Under the pieces are notes generated by a model that worked only from the letters and a program-made list of their open reading frames with translations, was not told the origin of the DNA and made no database searches. Below, in pieces: positions 16,966 to 24,782 of a stretch of 64,000 nt of DNA. Every line of letters starts with the position of its first letter. Within the stretch, counting starts at the first letter, position 1. The translations under genes and the position numbers were made by a program. This DNA is from Janibacter sp. A1S7 (lineage in GTDB: Bacteria; Actinomycetota; Actinomycetes; Actinomycetales; Dermatophilaceae), in contig NZ_CP144913.1 in assembly GCF_037198315.1 (NCBI RefSeq), forward strand, positions 3,224,001 through 3,288,000, given 5' to 3'.

Positions 16966-19245
16966 ATGAGTTCCACAACCGACGCACCCACACCCGTCGC
17001 GGCGAACGAGGTCGAGCTGGTCATCACCGGGATGACCTGCGCCTCCTGCGCCAACCGCATCGAGCGCAAGCTGAACAAGCTGGACGGCGTGAGCGCCTCC
17101 GTCAACTACGCGACCGAGAAGGCGAAGGTCACCTACCTCCCCGACATCGCCCCGGACACCCTCGTCGCCACGGTCGAGCAGGCCGGCTACGGCGCGAGTC
17201 TGCCTCGCACGCAGGAGGAGACGAAGGGGGATGACCCGGCGGTCTTCGACGAGACGGACCAGCTGCGCCAGCGGCTGATCATCTCGGCGGTGCTGTCGAT
17301 CCCGGTCATCGCGATGGCGATGGTCCCGGCGCTGCAGTTCACCCACTGGCAGTGGCTGTCACTGACCCTGGCCGCGCCGGTGGTCGTCTGGGGCGCCTAT
17401 CCCTTCCACAAGGCCGCCTGGACCAACCTGCGGCACGGCGCGACGACCATGGACACGCTCGTGTCGATGGGTACGCTCGCCGCGCTCTCGTGGTCGGTGT
17501 ACGCGTTGTTCTTCGGCACCGCGGGCATGCCCGGCATGACCCACGCCTTCGAGCTGACGGTCGAGCGCGGCGACGGTTCCGGCAACATCTACCTCGAGGC
17601 CGCAGCCGGGGTGACGACCTTCATCCTCGCCGGGCGCTACTTCGAGCAGCGGGCCAAGCGCCGGTCGGGCGCCGCCCTGCGTGCGCTGCTCGAGATGGGC
17701 GCCAAGGAGGTCACCGTCCTCGATGCTGACGGGACCACCGAGCGGACCATCCCCGTCGACCGGCTCGCCGTCGGGATGCGTTTCGTGGTGCGGCCGGGCG
17801 AGAAGGTCGCCACCGACGGGGTCATCGAGGACGGCACCTCCGCCGTCGACACCTCGATGCTCACCGGCGAATCGGTGCCGGTCGAAGTGGGACCGACGAA
17901 CGAGGTCGTCGGCGCGACGGTCAATGCCGGCGGACGCCTGGTCGTGCGAGCCACTCGCGTCGGGAGCGACACGCAGTTGGCGCAGATGGCGCGCATGGTC
18001 GAGGACGCGCAGACCGGCAAGGCCCGGGTCCAGCGCCTCGCCGACCGGATCTCGGGGATCTTCGTGCCGATCGTGCTCGTCCTCACGCTCGCGACGTTGA
18101 CCTTCTGGATCGCGATCGGTGCCGGCCTGTCGATGGCCTTCACCGCGGCGGTCGCCGTGCTGATCATCGCCTGCCCCTGCGCCCTGGGTCTGGCCACGCC
18201 GACCGCGCTCATGGTCGGCACGGGCCGCGGCGCCCAGCTGGGGATCCTCATCAAGGGCCCGGAGGTCCTGGAGTCCACTCGCACCGTCGACACGATCGTG
18301 CTGGACAAGACCGGCACGGTCACCACCGGCCGGATGACGTTGCGCGAGGTCGTCGCCGCCGAAGGCGAGGACGAGGCGGAGGTGCTGCGCCGTGCGGGTG
18401 CGCTCGAGGCCGCGTCGGAGCATCCCATCGCCCGCGCCATCGTCACCGGGGCCCGGGCGCGGGTCGGGGACCTGCCGCAGGTCGATGGCTTCGCCAATGT
18501 CGAGGGTCTCGGCGTCCAGGGCCTCATCCCCGAGGGAGGTGCGAGCACGACGATGGTCGTCGGTCGCCCCTCGCTGCTCGCCGACTGGTCGATGCCGCTG
18601 GACGCGCACCTGCAGGAGGCGATGGTCCGCGCCCAGCAGGACGGCGGCACTGCCGTCGCCGTCGGCTGGGACGGTCAGGCACGCGGCATCGTGGTCGTCG
18701 CCGACGCCATCAAGGAGACATCGCCGCAGGCGATCAGCGAGCTGCGCGGCCTGGGGCTGCGACCGATCCTGCTCACCGGTGACAACGAGGTCGTCGCGCG
18801 TGCCGTCGCCGCCGAGGTCGGTATCGCCGCGGAGGAGGTCTTCGCCGACGTCATGCCCGCCGACAAGGTCGCCGTCGTGGAGCGCCTGCAGAGCCAGGGC
18901 AAGGTCGTCGCCATGGTCGGTGACGGCGTCAACGACGCTGCCGCCCTGGCCACCGCCGACCTCGGACTGGCCATGGGGACCGGGACCGACGTCGCCATCG
19001 AGGCCAGCGACCTGACCCTGGTGCGCGGTGATCTGCGCGTCGCCGTGGACGCGATCCGCCTCGCGCGGCGCACTCTGGGCACGATCAAGGGCAACCTCTT
19101 CTGGGCCTTCGCCTACAACGTCGCCGCGATCCCGCTCGCGATGGCCGGGATGCTCAACCCGATGATCGCCGGCGCGGCGATGGCCTTCTCCTCGGTCTTC
19201 GTCGTCAGCAACAGCCTGCGGCTGCGGGGTTTCCGTGCCCACTGA
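16966..19245 (+). CDS. copA: copper-exporting P1B-type ATPase
   Basis: 759 residues in the full CopA layout: one N-terminal HMA domain with GMTCASC (C25, C28), about eight membrane helices, actuator motif TGESVPV, intramembrane copper site [12 protein letters not shown] (C403, C405), phosphorylation motif DKTGT (D447), the SEHPIA histidine motif, and hinge motif GDGVND. It pumps Cu(I) out of the cytosol. ATG 16966 follows CAGGAG; the longer frame would overlap the CsoR box. It is probably co-regulated with copZ through the shared operator type even though other genes separate them. Confidence 0.95.
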   Translation: MSSTTDAPTPVAANEVELVITGMTCASCANRIERKLNKLDGVSASVNYATEKAKVTYLPDIAPDTLVATVEQAGYGASLPRTQEETKGDDPAVFDETDQLRQRLIISAVLSIPVIAMAMVPALQFTHWQWLSLTLAAPVVVWGAYPFHKAAWTNLRHGATTMDTLVSMGTLAALSWSVYALFFGTAGMPGMTHAFELTVERGDGSGNIYLEAAAGVTTFILAGRYFEQRAKRRSGAALRALLEMGAKEVTVLDADGTTERTIPVDRLAVGMRFVVRPGEKVATDGVIEDGTSAVDTSMLTGESVPVEVGPTNEVVGATVNAGGRLVVRATRVGSDTQLAQMARMVEDAQTGKARVQRLADRISGIFVPIVLVLTLATLTFWIAIGAGLSMAFTAAVAVLIIACPCALGLATPTALMVGTGRGAQLGILIKGPEVLESTRTVDTIVLDKTGTVTTGRMTLREVVAAEGEDEAEVLRRAGALEAASEHPIARAIVTGARARVGDLPQVDGFANVEGLGVQGLIPEGGASTTMVVGRPSLLADWSMPLDAHLQEAMVRAQQDGGTAVAVGWDGQARGIVVVADAIKETSPQAISELRGLGLRPILLTGDNEVVARAVAAEVGIAAEEVFADVMPADKVAVVERLQSQGKVVAMVGDGVNDAAALATADLGLAMGTGTDVAIEASDLTLVRGDLRVAVDAIRLARRTLGTIKGNLFWAFAYNVAAIPLAMAGMLNPMIAGAAMAFSSVFVVSNSLRLRGFRAH

Positions 19246-19314
19246 CCACGGTGCCGACCTCCCCCTTCGTCATGGGGATCCGTCGGCTCCCGGATCGATC
19301 GCTAGGGTCGGTGC

Positions 19315-19803
19315 ATGAGCATCCAGAGCACATCCATCGCCCGCCTCGACGGCACACCCGGCACGCTGCGCGACCTCACCGGTGGCGGGCCCGCCCTGCT
19401 GGTCAACGTCGCCTCGAAGTGCGGCCTGACCCCGCAGTACACCGCCTTGGAGGCGCTGCACGAGGAGTACTCGCCGCAGGGCTTCGCGGTGGTCGGCCTG
19501 CCGTGCAACCAGTTCGGCGGTCAGGAGCCCGGCACCTCCGAGGAGATCGCCGAGTTCTGCTCCGCGACGTACGGCGTGAGCTTCCCGATGAGCGAGAAGA
19601 TCGCGGTCAACGGCGCCGACCGCCACCCTCTCTACGAGGCGCTCGTCGACACCGAGGACGAGAGCGGCGAGAGCGGGGACATCCGGTGGAACTTCGAGAA
19701 GTTCGTCATCGACGGCGACGGCGCGCCGCTCGCGCGCTTCAGCCCGCAGGTGACCCCGGACGACGAGCGCGTGGTCGCCGCAGTCCGGGCTGCGATCGGC
19801 TGA
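19315..19803 (+). CDS. glutathione-peroxidase-family thiol peroxidase
   Basis: 162 residues with a thioredoxin-like fold. The peroxidatic site VNVASKCGLTPQY uses cysteine rather than selenocysteine, and PCNQFGGQEPG plus the WNFEKFVID motif supply the other catalytic residues (Gln, Trp, Asn). Bacterial cysteine forms usually take electrons from thioredoxin and reduce organic peroxides. The gene follows copA by 69 bp on the same strand, so it may respond with copper stress. A strong hairpin follows its stop. Confidence 0.92.
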   Translation: MSIQSTSIARLDGTPGTLRDLTGGGPALLVNVASKCGLTPQYTALEALHEEYSPQGFAVVGLPCNQFGGQEPGTSEEIAEFCSATYGVSFPMSEKIAVNGADRHPLYEALVDTEDESGESGDIRWNFEKFVIDGDGAPLARFSPQVTPDDERVVAAVRAAIG

Positions 19804-19810
19804 CCGGCGC

Positions 19811-19850
19811 GGAGGTGGACGCGCGGGGTGATCACCGCGCGTCCACCTCC
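19811..19850. terminator. bidirectional hairpin terminator
   Basis: A perfect 16-bp stem (left arm 19811-19826, right arm 19835-19850) with an 8-nt loop lies between the convergent peroxidase and sortase genes, 7 and 24 nt from their stops. No U-tract follows, as is usual in high-GC actinobacteria. Confidence 0.75.
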
Positions 19851-19874
19851 ACCCGAGGGCGGCTCGGTGCCGGC

Positions 19875-20285
19875 TCAGTCCTGCACGAGTTCCGCGAAGA
19901 CGACGATGTTGTCCTGGTGTCGCCGGGCGTTCTCGTCGTAGGTGCCCCCGCAGGTGATGACCCGTAGCTCCGGGCCCTGTGTGGCGCCGTAGACGTCGAC
20001 CTGCGGGAAGTCGGCCTTGGGGTACTCCTTCACCTGGGTGACCTCGAAGGTCGCGGTGCTGCCGTCGGCGCGGTCGACCTCGATCCGGTCGCCCTGGCGG
20101 GTGTCGCCCAGCTCGAAGAAGACCGAGGGGTTGTGACTGCTGCCGGTGACGTGGCCCTCGAGCACTGCCGGGCCGACCTCACCGGGTGTGGGTGAGCCGT
20201 CGTACCAGGCGACGTCGTCGTACCGGTCCCCCGAGGGGACCTCCAGTCCGCCCTGGGCGTTGAGGCCGAGCGGGTGGACCGGTGA
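19875..20285 (-). repeat. 411-bp inverted repeat, copy 1 (3' half of sortase gene)
   Basis: The reverse complement of this stretch is identical, at every base I compared, to 24294-24704. Identity begins abruptly inside the sortase gene and ends at the stop codon, while the linker and signal regions of the two genes differ. This looks like a recent gene-conversion tract within an older duplication. Confidence 0.85.
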
Positions 20286-20600
20286 TTTCACATCGATGGA
20301 CGGCAGCCGCACGGCCACCGGCTTCGCGGCCGGCAACGCCTCGGCGACCGAGGGCGTGGGTGAGGCTGTCGATGAGGATGATTCGCTCGCCGTCGCACCG
20401 GACCCACCGCCCGAGGTGCTCGGGCTGGCGGAGGGGGTCTCCCCCTTCGTCGTGCTGGTTGCCGCCGGAGGGGCCGGCGGGGGCCCGACCTGCTGGGACG
20501 CTGCCCAGGCGATCGTGCCCCCACCGGCGAGGAGCAGCCCGACTCCCCCGGCGACGAGCCCTGCGCGTCGCCGACCGGAGCCGGGCTGCTTCGTCTGCAT
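19875..20600 (-). CDS. class F sortase, copy 1
   Basis: 241 residues: basic N-terminus, one membrane anchor (GLVAGGVGLLLAGGGTIAWAA, residues 13-33), a Pro/Ser/Thr/Gly linker to about residue 105, then a sortase domain. Catalytic residues appear as His in LEGHVTGS and Cys in VITCGGTYDENARR, with the family Arg nearby. Class F sortases are actinobacterial transpeptidases or housekeeping-like sortases anchored outside the membrane. ATG 20600 lies 7 nt after the stop of the CHRD-protein gene, so enzyme and probable substrate are one operon. The catalytic half is identical to copy 2. Confidence 0.9.
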   Translation of the reverse strand: MQTKQPGSGRRRAGLVAGGVGLLLAGGGTIAWAASQQVGPPPAPPAATSTTKGETPSASPSTSGGGSGATASESSSSTASPTPSVAEALPAAKPVAVRLPSIDVKSPVHPLGLNAQGGLEVPSGDRYDDVAWYDGSPTPGEVGPAVLEGHVTGSSHNPSVFFELGDTRQGDRIEVDRADGSTATFEVTQVKEYPKADFPQVDVYGATQGPELRVITCGGTYDENARRHQDNIVVFAELVQD

Positions 20601-20607
20601 CAGACGA

Positions 20608-21369
20608 TCAGGCGTTCGTGCGCTTGCGAGCAGCGAACAGGCCCGCTCCGCCGAGACCCAGGGCAAGCGTGCCGAGGGCGATAGCGGCCGGGTACTCGAT
20701 GCCGGTGGTGCTCGTGCCACCGGTCTCGACGCCACCCTCGGGCATGGCCATCTGCGCCACGTCGAGCGTGCCGCAGGCGGCCGGGGCGGTCGCCTCCAGG
20801 GGCAGGCTGTCGTCGAGCGAGGACTTGGCGTCCCCGTCGTACTCGCCGGAACCATCGAGGTCCACACCGTGGGCGACGACGACGCCGTCACCGTTGGCGA
20901 TCTGCTCGGCGATCTCGTCGGAGACCGTGATCGAGCGCGAGTACGTGTAGCTGTCCCCGGTCGGGAAGTTGGGCACGTCCAGGGCGGCCGACGCGTCGGT
21001 CTTGCCCGGGTCCTTGGTCAGCGAGACGGCAACCGCGCCGTACTGGCCGGCCGCGTCCATGGTCGTCAGAGCGCCGTCGGGACCGGTGCCCTCCTGGTCG
21101 TTGGTCGGGCAGACGTTCTGACCGCCGATGTGGATGTGCTGGGCGTGCGGCGCGTCGGCCGTCAGGCCCTTGGTCTCGAGCTTGATGTCGACCTTGTTGC
21201 CGTCGACGGTCGCCCACGCGGTACCCGAGGCGCCCGAGTCGTTGAGCTGGGTCAGGTTGGCGGTCGCTTCGTGACCGTCCTGGCCCTGGGCGCTGGCGCC
21301 AGCGGCCATCGGCAGCCCGACGAGCGCGGCGAGTGCGGTTGCGGTGGCAATACGTCGTGTCGTTCGCAT
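20608..21369 (-). CDS. CHRD-domain surface protein with C-terminal sorting-like signal, copy 1
   Basis: 253 residues: signal peptide MRTTRRIATATALAALVGLP with cleavage after AGASA, a CHRD-type domain (HAQHIHIGGQNVCP and the DPGKTDASAALD region), then MPEGGVETGGTST, a hydrophobic helix and a basic tail (AARKRTNA). The end has the layout of a sortase substrate, but with VETGG in place of LPXTG. AGGAGG precedes ATG 21369. The gene is followed by its class F sortase. CHRD domains were first seen in chordin; the role in bacteria is not known. Confidence 0.85.
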   Translation of the reverse strand: MRTTRRIATATALAALVGLPMAAGASAQGQDGHEATANLTQLNDSGASGTAWATVDGNKVDIKLETKGLTADAPHAQHIHIGGQNVCPTNDQEGTGPDGALTTMDAAGQYGAVAVSLTKDPGKTDASAALDVPNFPTGDSYTYSRSITVSDEIAEQIANGDGVVVAHGVDLDGSGEYDGDAKSSLDDSLPLEATAPAACGTLDVAQMAMPEGGVETGGTSTTGIEYPAAIALGTLALGLGGAGLFAARKRTNA

Positions 21370-21489
21370 GACAGTCCTCCTGTTGTCGGCGACGAGGTGC
21401 CGCCTTGGTTGCAGAGGGGCTTCGGGGCGGTGGATCGATCCGGATTGGACGGGGGGAGGATTTTTTTCGCCTCGGGCGTTGGGCACGGT

Positions 21490-22107
21490 GTGCCAGCAGA
21501 TCCTCCCGCCTCCGTCGCCCGCTTGCTCGACCTCGGTGTCCCCGCCCTCGCCGGGCTCACCGCCGATGCCTTCGTCGACCTCGCCCCACCCGCGCCGAGC
21601 CCACACGCCGTGCCGGTCGTCGCACCATCGCTCGTGCCGACGGCAACCCTGGCGTCGCTGCTGCGTCACACCGACAAGCCGGGATTCGTGGTCGAGGACC
21701 TGAGCGACCTCGCCGACTTCGTCCCCATCGACGGCGACGAGACTCCGCAGACCCACCTGTGGTGGATCACCGGCGTCGAGCGCGGCGACGAGATGAGCAA
21801 CTGGACGCCGACCGAGGCGCTCCCGGCGATCCGCGGCCGCGGCCGTGTCCCGCTGACCGTGAGTGAGGGCGTCAGCTGGCTGCTGCAGGAGCCCGGGCGC
21901 CTCGAGCGCGGGCGGTGCTTCATGACGATCGGCTCGCGCAAACCCCGGGCGAAGGGTGGACTGGACCCGCGGACCCCGGCGATCTGGATCAGCAACGGCA
22001 CCGGGCGGGACGGACGTGAACGCAGGAACGCCCCCAAGGTCGGCTGGTGCTGGGCGAACAATCGGCACCCGTGGCTGGGCTTCGCCTCGGCGGCTCGGCG
22101 GCACTGA
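21490..22107 (+). CDS. DUF5701 family protein
   Basis: About 205 residues. DLADFVPIDGDETP, TGVERGDEMSNWTPTEALPA, GVSWLLQEPGRLERGRCFMT and ISNGTGRDGRERRNAPKVGW are the conserved segments I associate with the actinobacterial DUF5701 family; function unknown. The start is uncertain: GTG 21490 gives the family-like opening PASVARLLDLGVPALAGL but has no clear ribosome site, and GTG 21430 or TTG 21445 are alternatives. The gene lies inside the inverted CHRD-sortase duplication and is divergent from CHRD copy 1. Confidence 0.8.
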   Translation: MPADPPASVARLLDLGVPALAGLTADAFVDLAPPAPSPHAVPVVAPSLVPTATLASLLRHTDKPGFVVEDLSDLADFVPIDGDETPQTHLWWITGVERGDEMSNWTPTEALPAIRGRGRVPLTVSEGVSWLLQEPGRLERGRCFMTIGSRKPRAKGGLDPRTPAIWISNGTGRDGRERRNAPKVGWCWANNRHPWLGFASAARRH

Positions 22108-22125
22108 GGGACGCCGGCTCTGCTG

Positions 22126-22178
22126 GAGAATCTCCCGCTCCGCACGAGTTCGGAACTCCTGCGGAGCGGGGGATTCTC
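22126..22178. terminator. long bidirectional hairpin
   Basis: Arms 22126-22144 and 22160-22178 pair over 19 positions with a single G-U, and the apparent loop itself pairs (GAGTT-CGG-AACTC), giving about 24 base pairs with one C-C mismatch. It sits between the convergent DUF5701 and MerR genes and is most likely a shared terminator, though its size and symmetry are unusual. Confidence 0.75.
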
Positions 22179-22221
22179 GGGTTACCCGATCATCGGGAGG
22201 CCGGTGTGACCCCGCCGGGCC

Positions 22222-23019
22222 TCAGCCGGCGTGCCGCTCGGCGTTGGCCACGATCGCGTCGTGCAGCCACTGCGCCGCGCCGGGCTCGATGTCCTCGTAG
22301 TGCTGGGTGAAGCGCGGGTCGGACAGGTACATCTGCGCCAGGCACACCTGGAACTCGTGGTCGCAGTCGTAGAACCGCTCGATGCTCGCGCGGTGTCGTT
22401 CGGCGAGGGTGGCCGCCGCGTCACCATCGACGGGCTCGCCGGCACGGACCGCTGCCCCCAGGTCGGACTCGAAGGTCTCCGTCTCGGCCTTGACCCGCGC
22501 CCACTGGGCCCTGGTCATGCCCTCTGTCCGCTGTTGCGACTGCCGCCACTTGTCGGTGTCGCCCCACCGTTGCTGCGCCTGCGCCTGGTACTCCTCGTTG
22601 TATCCGTCGCCGAAGAGGGCCTTGAGGTCCTCGGTCGTCGCGGGCCGGTCTGTCATCTCTGCCTCCAGGGCGTGCTCGATCGCGTCGACCAGCTCGGTCA
22701 TCCGTGCCAGCCGGTCCCTGACCAGGTCGCGCTGCCGCCGCAGGTGGTCGACCACCTCGGCCCCGTCCGCCTCGAGCAGCTCGCCGATCTCCTCCAGCGC
22801 GAACCCGAGCCGGCGGTAGACGACGATCGTGCCCAGGCGCTGCAGGTCCTGCGACGTGTACAGCCGGTAGCCCGCACGGGTGCGCTCGGAGGGCGGCAGC
22901 AGCCCGACCTCGTCGTAGTGGTGCAACGTGCGCACCGTCACGCCGAAGGTCTCGGCCACCTGTCCCACCGTGAGCGCCTGCACGGATCCAGTGTGCGCCG
23001 GCATCGCGATCTCGGTCAT
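22222..23019 (-). CDS. MerR-family regulator with TipAS-type ligand domain
   Basis: 265 residues: MerR winged helix at residues 15-80 (TVGQVAETFGVTVRTLHHYDEVGLL, RTRAGYRLYTSQDLQRL), coiled-coil dimer helix, then an acidic helical C-terminal domain (NEEYQAQAQQRWGDTDKWRQS) typical of TipAS, which in TipAL binds thiopeptide antibiotics. ATG 23019 has AGGAGGG upstream. The likely role is autoregulation and drug-responsive activation. It sits between the two CHRD-sortase copies and faces away from copy 2. Confidence 0.9.
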   Translation of the reverse strand: MTEIAMPAHTGSVQALTVGQVAETFGVTVRTLHHYDEVGLLPPSERTRAGYRLYTSQDLQRLGTIVVYRRLGFALEEIGELLEADGAEVVDHLRRQRDLVRDRLARMTELVDAIEHALEAEMTDRPATTEDLKALFGDGYNEEYQAQAQQRWGDTDKWRQSQQRTEGMTRAQWARVKAETETFESDLGAAVRAGEPVDGDAAATLAERHRASIERFYDCDHEFQVCLAQMYLSDPRFTQHYEDIEPGAAQWLHDAIVANAERHAG

Positions 23020-23310
23020 GGGAAGACCCTCCTGCCTCACGTCGCGTGAGGGTCAAGCCCGATGCGCGAAGGGGGCCCACGGACCGGATGCTGATGCGGA
23101 CTGGCCAGTGGGGTCAGACCGACGAGGCCGTGATCGAGGACACAGGACGATCACGATTTGTTCAAAGTTTGTCCAATCTTCCCGGCCGGCGGCTGCCGCC
23201 CCCTACGTTGACCACGGCGACACCTCGTCGCCGACAACAGTGAGGACTCCCAGCGAACGACACGACGCATTGCCACCGCAACCGCACTCGCCGCGATCGT
23301 CGGGCTGCCG

Positions 23311-24006
23311 ATGGCCGCTGGCGCCAGCGCCCAGGGCCAGGACGGTCACGAGCTGACCGCCACCCTGACCCAGCTCAACGACTCGGGCGCCTCCGGCACC
23401 GCGTGGGCCATGGTCGACGGCAACCAGGTCCACATCAAGGTCGACACCCAGGGCCTGCTCGAGGGTTCCCCGCACGCGCAGCACATCCACATCGGCGGGC
23501 AGGGCGTCTGCCCGACCGGCGACATGGCCGGCGAGGACGGCATCCTCTCCACCGCAGAGGGTGCTCCCGCCTACGGTGGCGTCAAGGTCTCGCTGACCGA
23601 GGAGCCCGGCAAGACCGACGCCGGCGCTGCCCTGGACGTGGAGAACTTCCCGGCCGGTGCGAGCAACAACTACGAGCGCACGATCACCGTCGACGACGCG
23701 CTCGCGCAGCAGATCGCCAACGGTGACGGCGTCGTCGTCGTCCACGGGATCGACCCGGACGGCTCCGGCGAGTACGACGGGGACGCGAAGTCCTCGCTGG
23801 ACGACAGCCTGCCGCTGGAGGCGACCGCCCCGGCCGCCTGCGGTGAGCTCGAGCAGGCCCAGATGGCCATGCCCGAGGGTGGCGTCGAGACCGGTGGCAC
23901 GAGCACGGCCGGCATGGAGTACCCGGGCGCCGTCGCGCTCGGCGCCCTCGCCCTGGCCCTCGGTGGCGCCGGCTTCGCTGCCAACCGTCTGCGCACCAAC
24001 CGCTGA
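23311..24006 (+). CDS. CHRD-domain surface protein, copy 2, with damaged start
   Basis: The frame encodes a close paralogue of copy 1 (same CHRD region, same MPEGGVETGG, hydrophobic helix, basic tail). However, the expected ATG is missing: the homologous position (about 23251-23253) reads CAG, and no in-frame ATG, GTG or TTG occurs before ATG 23311, which lies inside the signal peptide. GTG 23240 is in another frame and would need a one-base insertion to join. Either the copy is silenced or loses secretion, it uses an unusual start, or there is a sequence error. The downstream sortase copy is intact. Confidence 0.75.
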   Translation: MAAGASAQGQDGHELTATLTQLNDSGASGTAWAMVDGNQVHIKVDTQGLLEGSPHAQHIHIGGQGVCPTGDMAGEDGILSTAEGAPAYGGVKVSLTEEPGKTDAGAALDVENFPAGASNNYERTITVDDALAQQIANGDGVVVVHGIDPDGSGEYDGDAKSSLDDSLPLEATAPAACGELEQAQMAMPEGGVETGGTSTAGMEYPGAVALGALALALGGAGFAANRLRTNR

Positions 24007-24011
24007 GGTCG

Positions 24012-24704
24012 ATGAAGACAGGACGGCACGGCGCTCACCGCACCCCCGGATGGGTGGCTGTGGTGAGCGCCGGGCTGCTCCTGGCCGGTGGGGGCACGAT
24101 CGCCTGGGCAGCGTCCCAGCAGGTCGGGTCCCCGCCGTCGCCCCCGGCCACCACCAGCACGACGCAGGCGTCGGGGAGCACGGCCGCAGGCTCGTCCTCG
24201 ACGACGTCCGCCAAGCCCTCCCCTTCGCCCACGACCGCGCCGATGGACGCCGCCGAACCCACCGCGGTGCACATCCCCTCCATCGACGTCGAGTCACCGG
24301 TCCACCCGCTCGGCCTCAACGCCCAGGGCGGACTGGAGGTCCCCTCGGGGGACCGGTACGACGACGTCGCCTGGTACGACGGCTCACCCACACCCGGTGA
24401 GGTCGGCCCGGCAGTGCTCGAGGGCCACGTCACCGGCAGCAGTCACAACCCCTCGGTCTTCTTCGAGCTGGGCGACACCCGCCAGGGCGACCGGATCGAG
24501 GTCGACCGCGCCGACGGCAGCACCGCGACCTTCGAGGTCACCCAGGTGAAGGAGTACCCCAAGGCCGACTTCCCGCAGGTCGACGTCTACGGCGCCACAC
24601 AGGGCCCGGAGCTACGGGTCATCACCTGCGGGGGCACCTACGACGAGAACGCCCGGCGACACCAGGACAACATCGTCGTCTTCGCGGAACTCGTGCAGGA
24701 CTGA
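24012..24704 (+). CDS. class F sortase, copy 2
   Basis: 230 residues with N-terminal basic residues, a membrane anchor (VVSAGLLLAGGGTIAWAAS), a shorter Ser/Thr/Pro linker than copy 1, and a sortase domain identical to copy 1 from SPVHPLGLN to the end. His in LEGHVTGS and Cys in VITCGG are intact. It starts 5 nt after the CHRD copy 2 stop. Because the catalytic halves are identical, the two enzymes should share specificity; only the anchor and linker differ. Confidence 0.9.
   Translation: MKTGRHGAHRTPGWVAVVSAGLLLAGGGTIAWAASQQVGSPPSPPATTSTTQASGSTAAGSSSTTSAKPSPSPTTAPMDAAEPTAVHIPSIDVESPVHPLGLNAQGGLEVPSGDRYDDVAWYDGSPTPGEVGPAVLEGHVTGSSHNPSVFFELGDTRQGDRIEVDRADGSTATFEVTQVKEYPKADFPQVDVYGATQGPELRVITCGGTYDENARRHQDNIVVFAELVQD
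24294..24704 (+). repeat. 411-bp inverted repeat, copy 2
   Basis: Inverted partner of 19875-20285. The broader duplicated unit runs from a 20-nt identical leader at 23221-23240 (partner 21380-21399) through both genes. The two units face outward around a 1.8-kb centre, an arrangement that allows inversion by homologous recombination. Confidence 0.85.
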
Positions 24705-24782
24705 GAACGCACCGGGTAGGCCCTCACCGCGCGCCCCACGGCTTCGACCCGGAGCGCCGCGCCTGCGCGATCAGCACCATCC

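Noticed and set aside
17359..19242. 627-codon minus-strand frame opposite copA
   Set aside because: Antisense to an unambiguous P-type ATPase; Asp/Gly/Arg-rich with no family signature.
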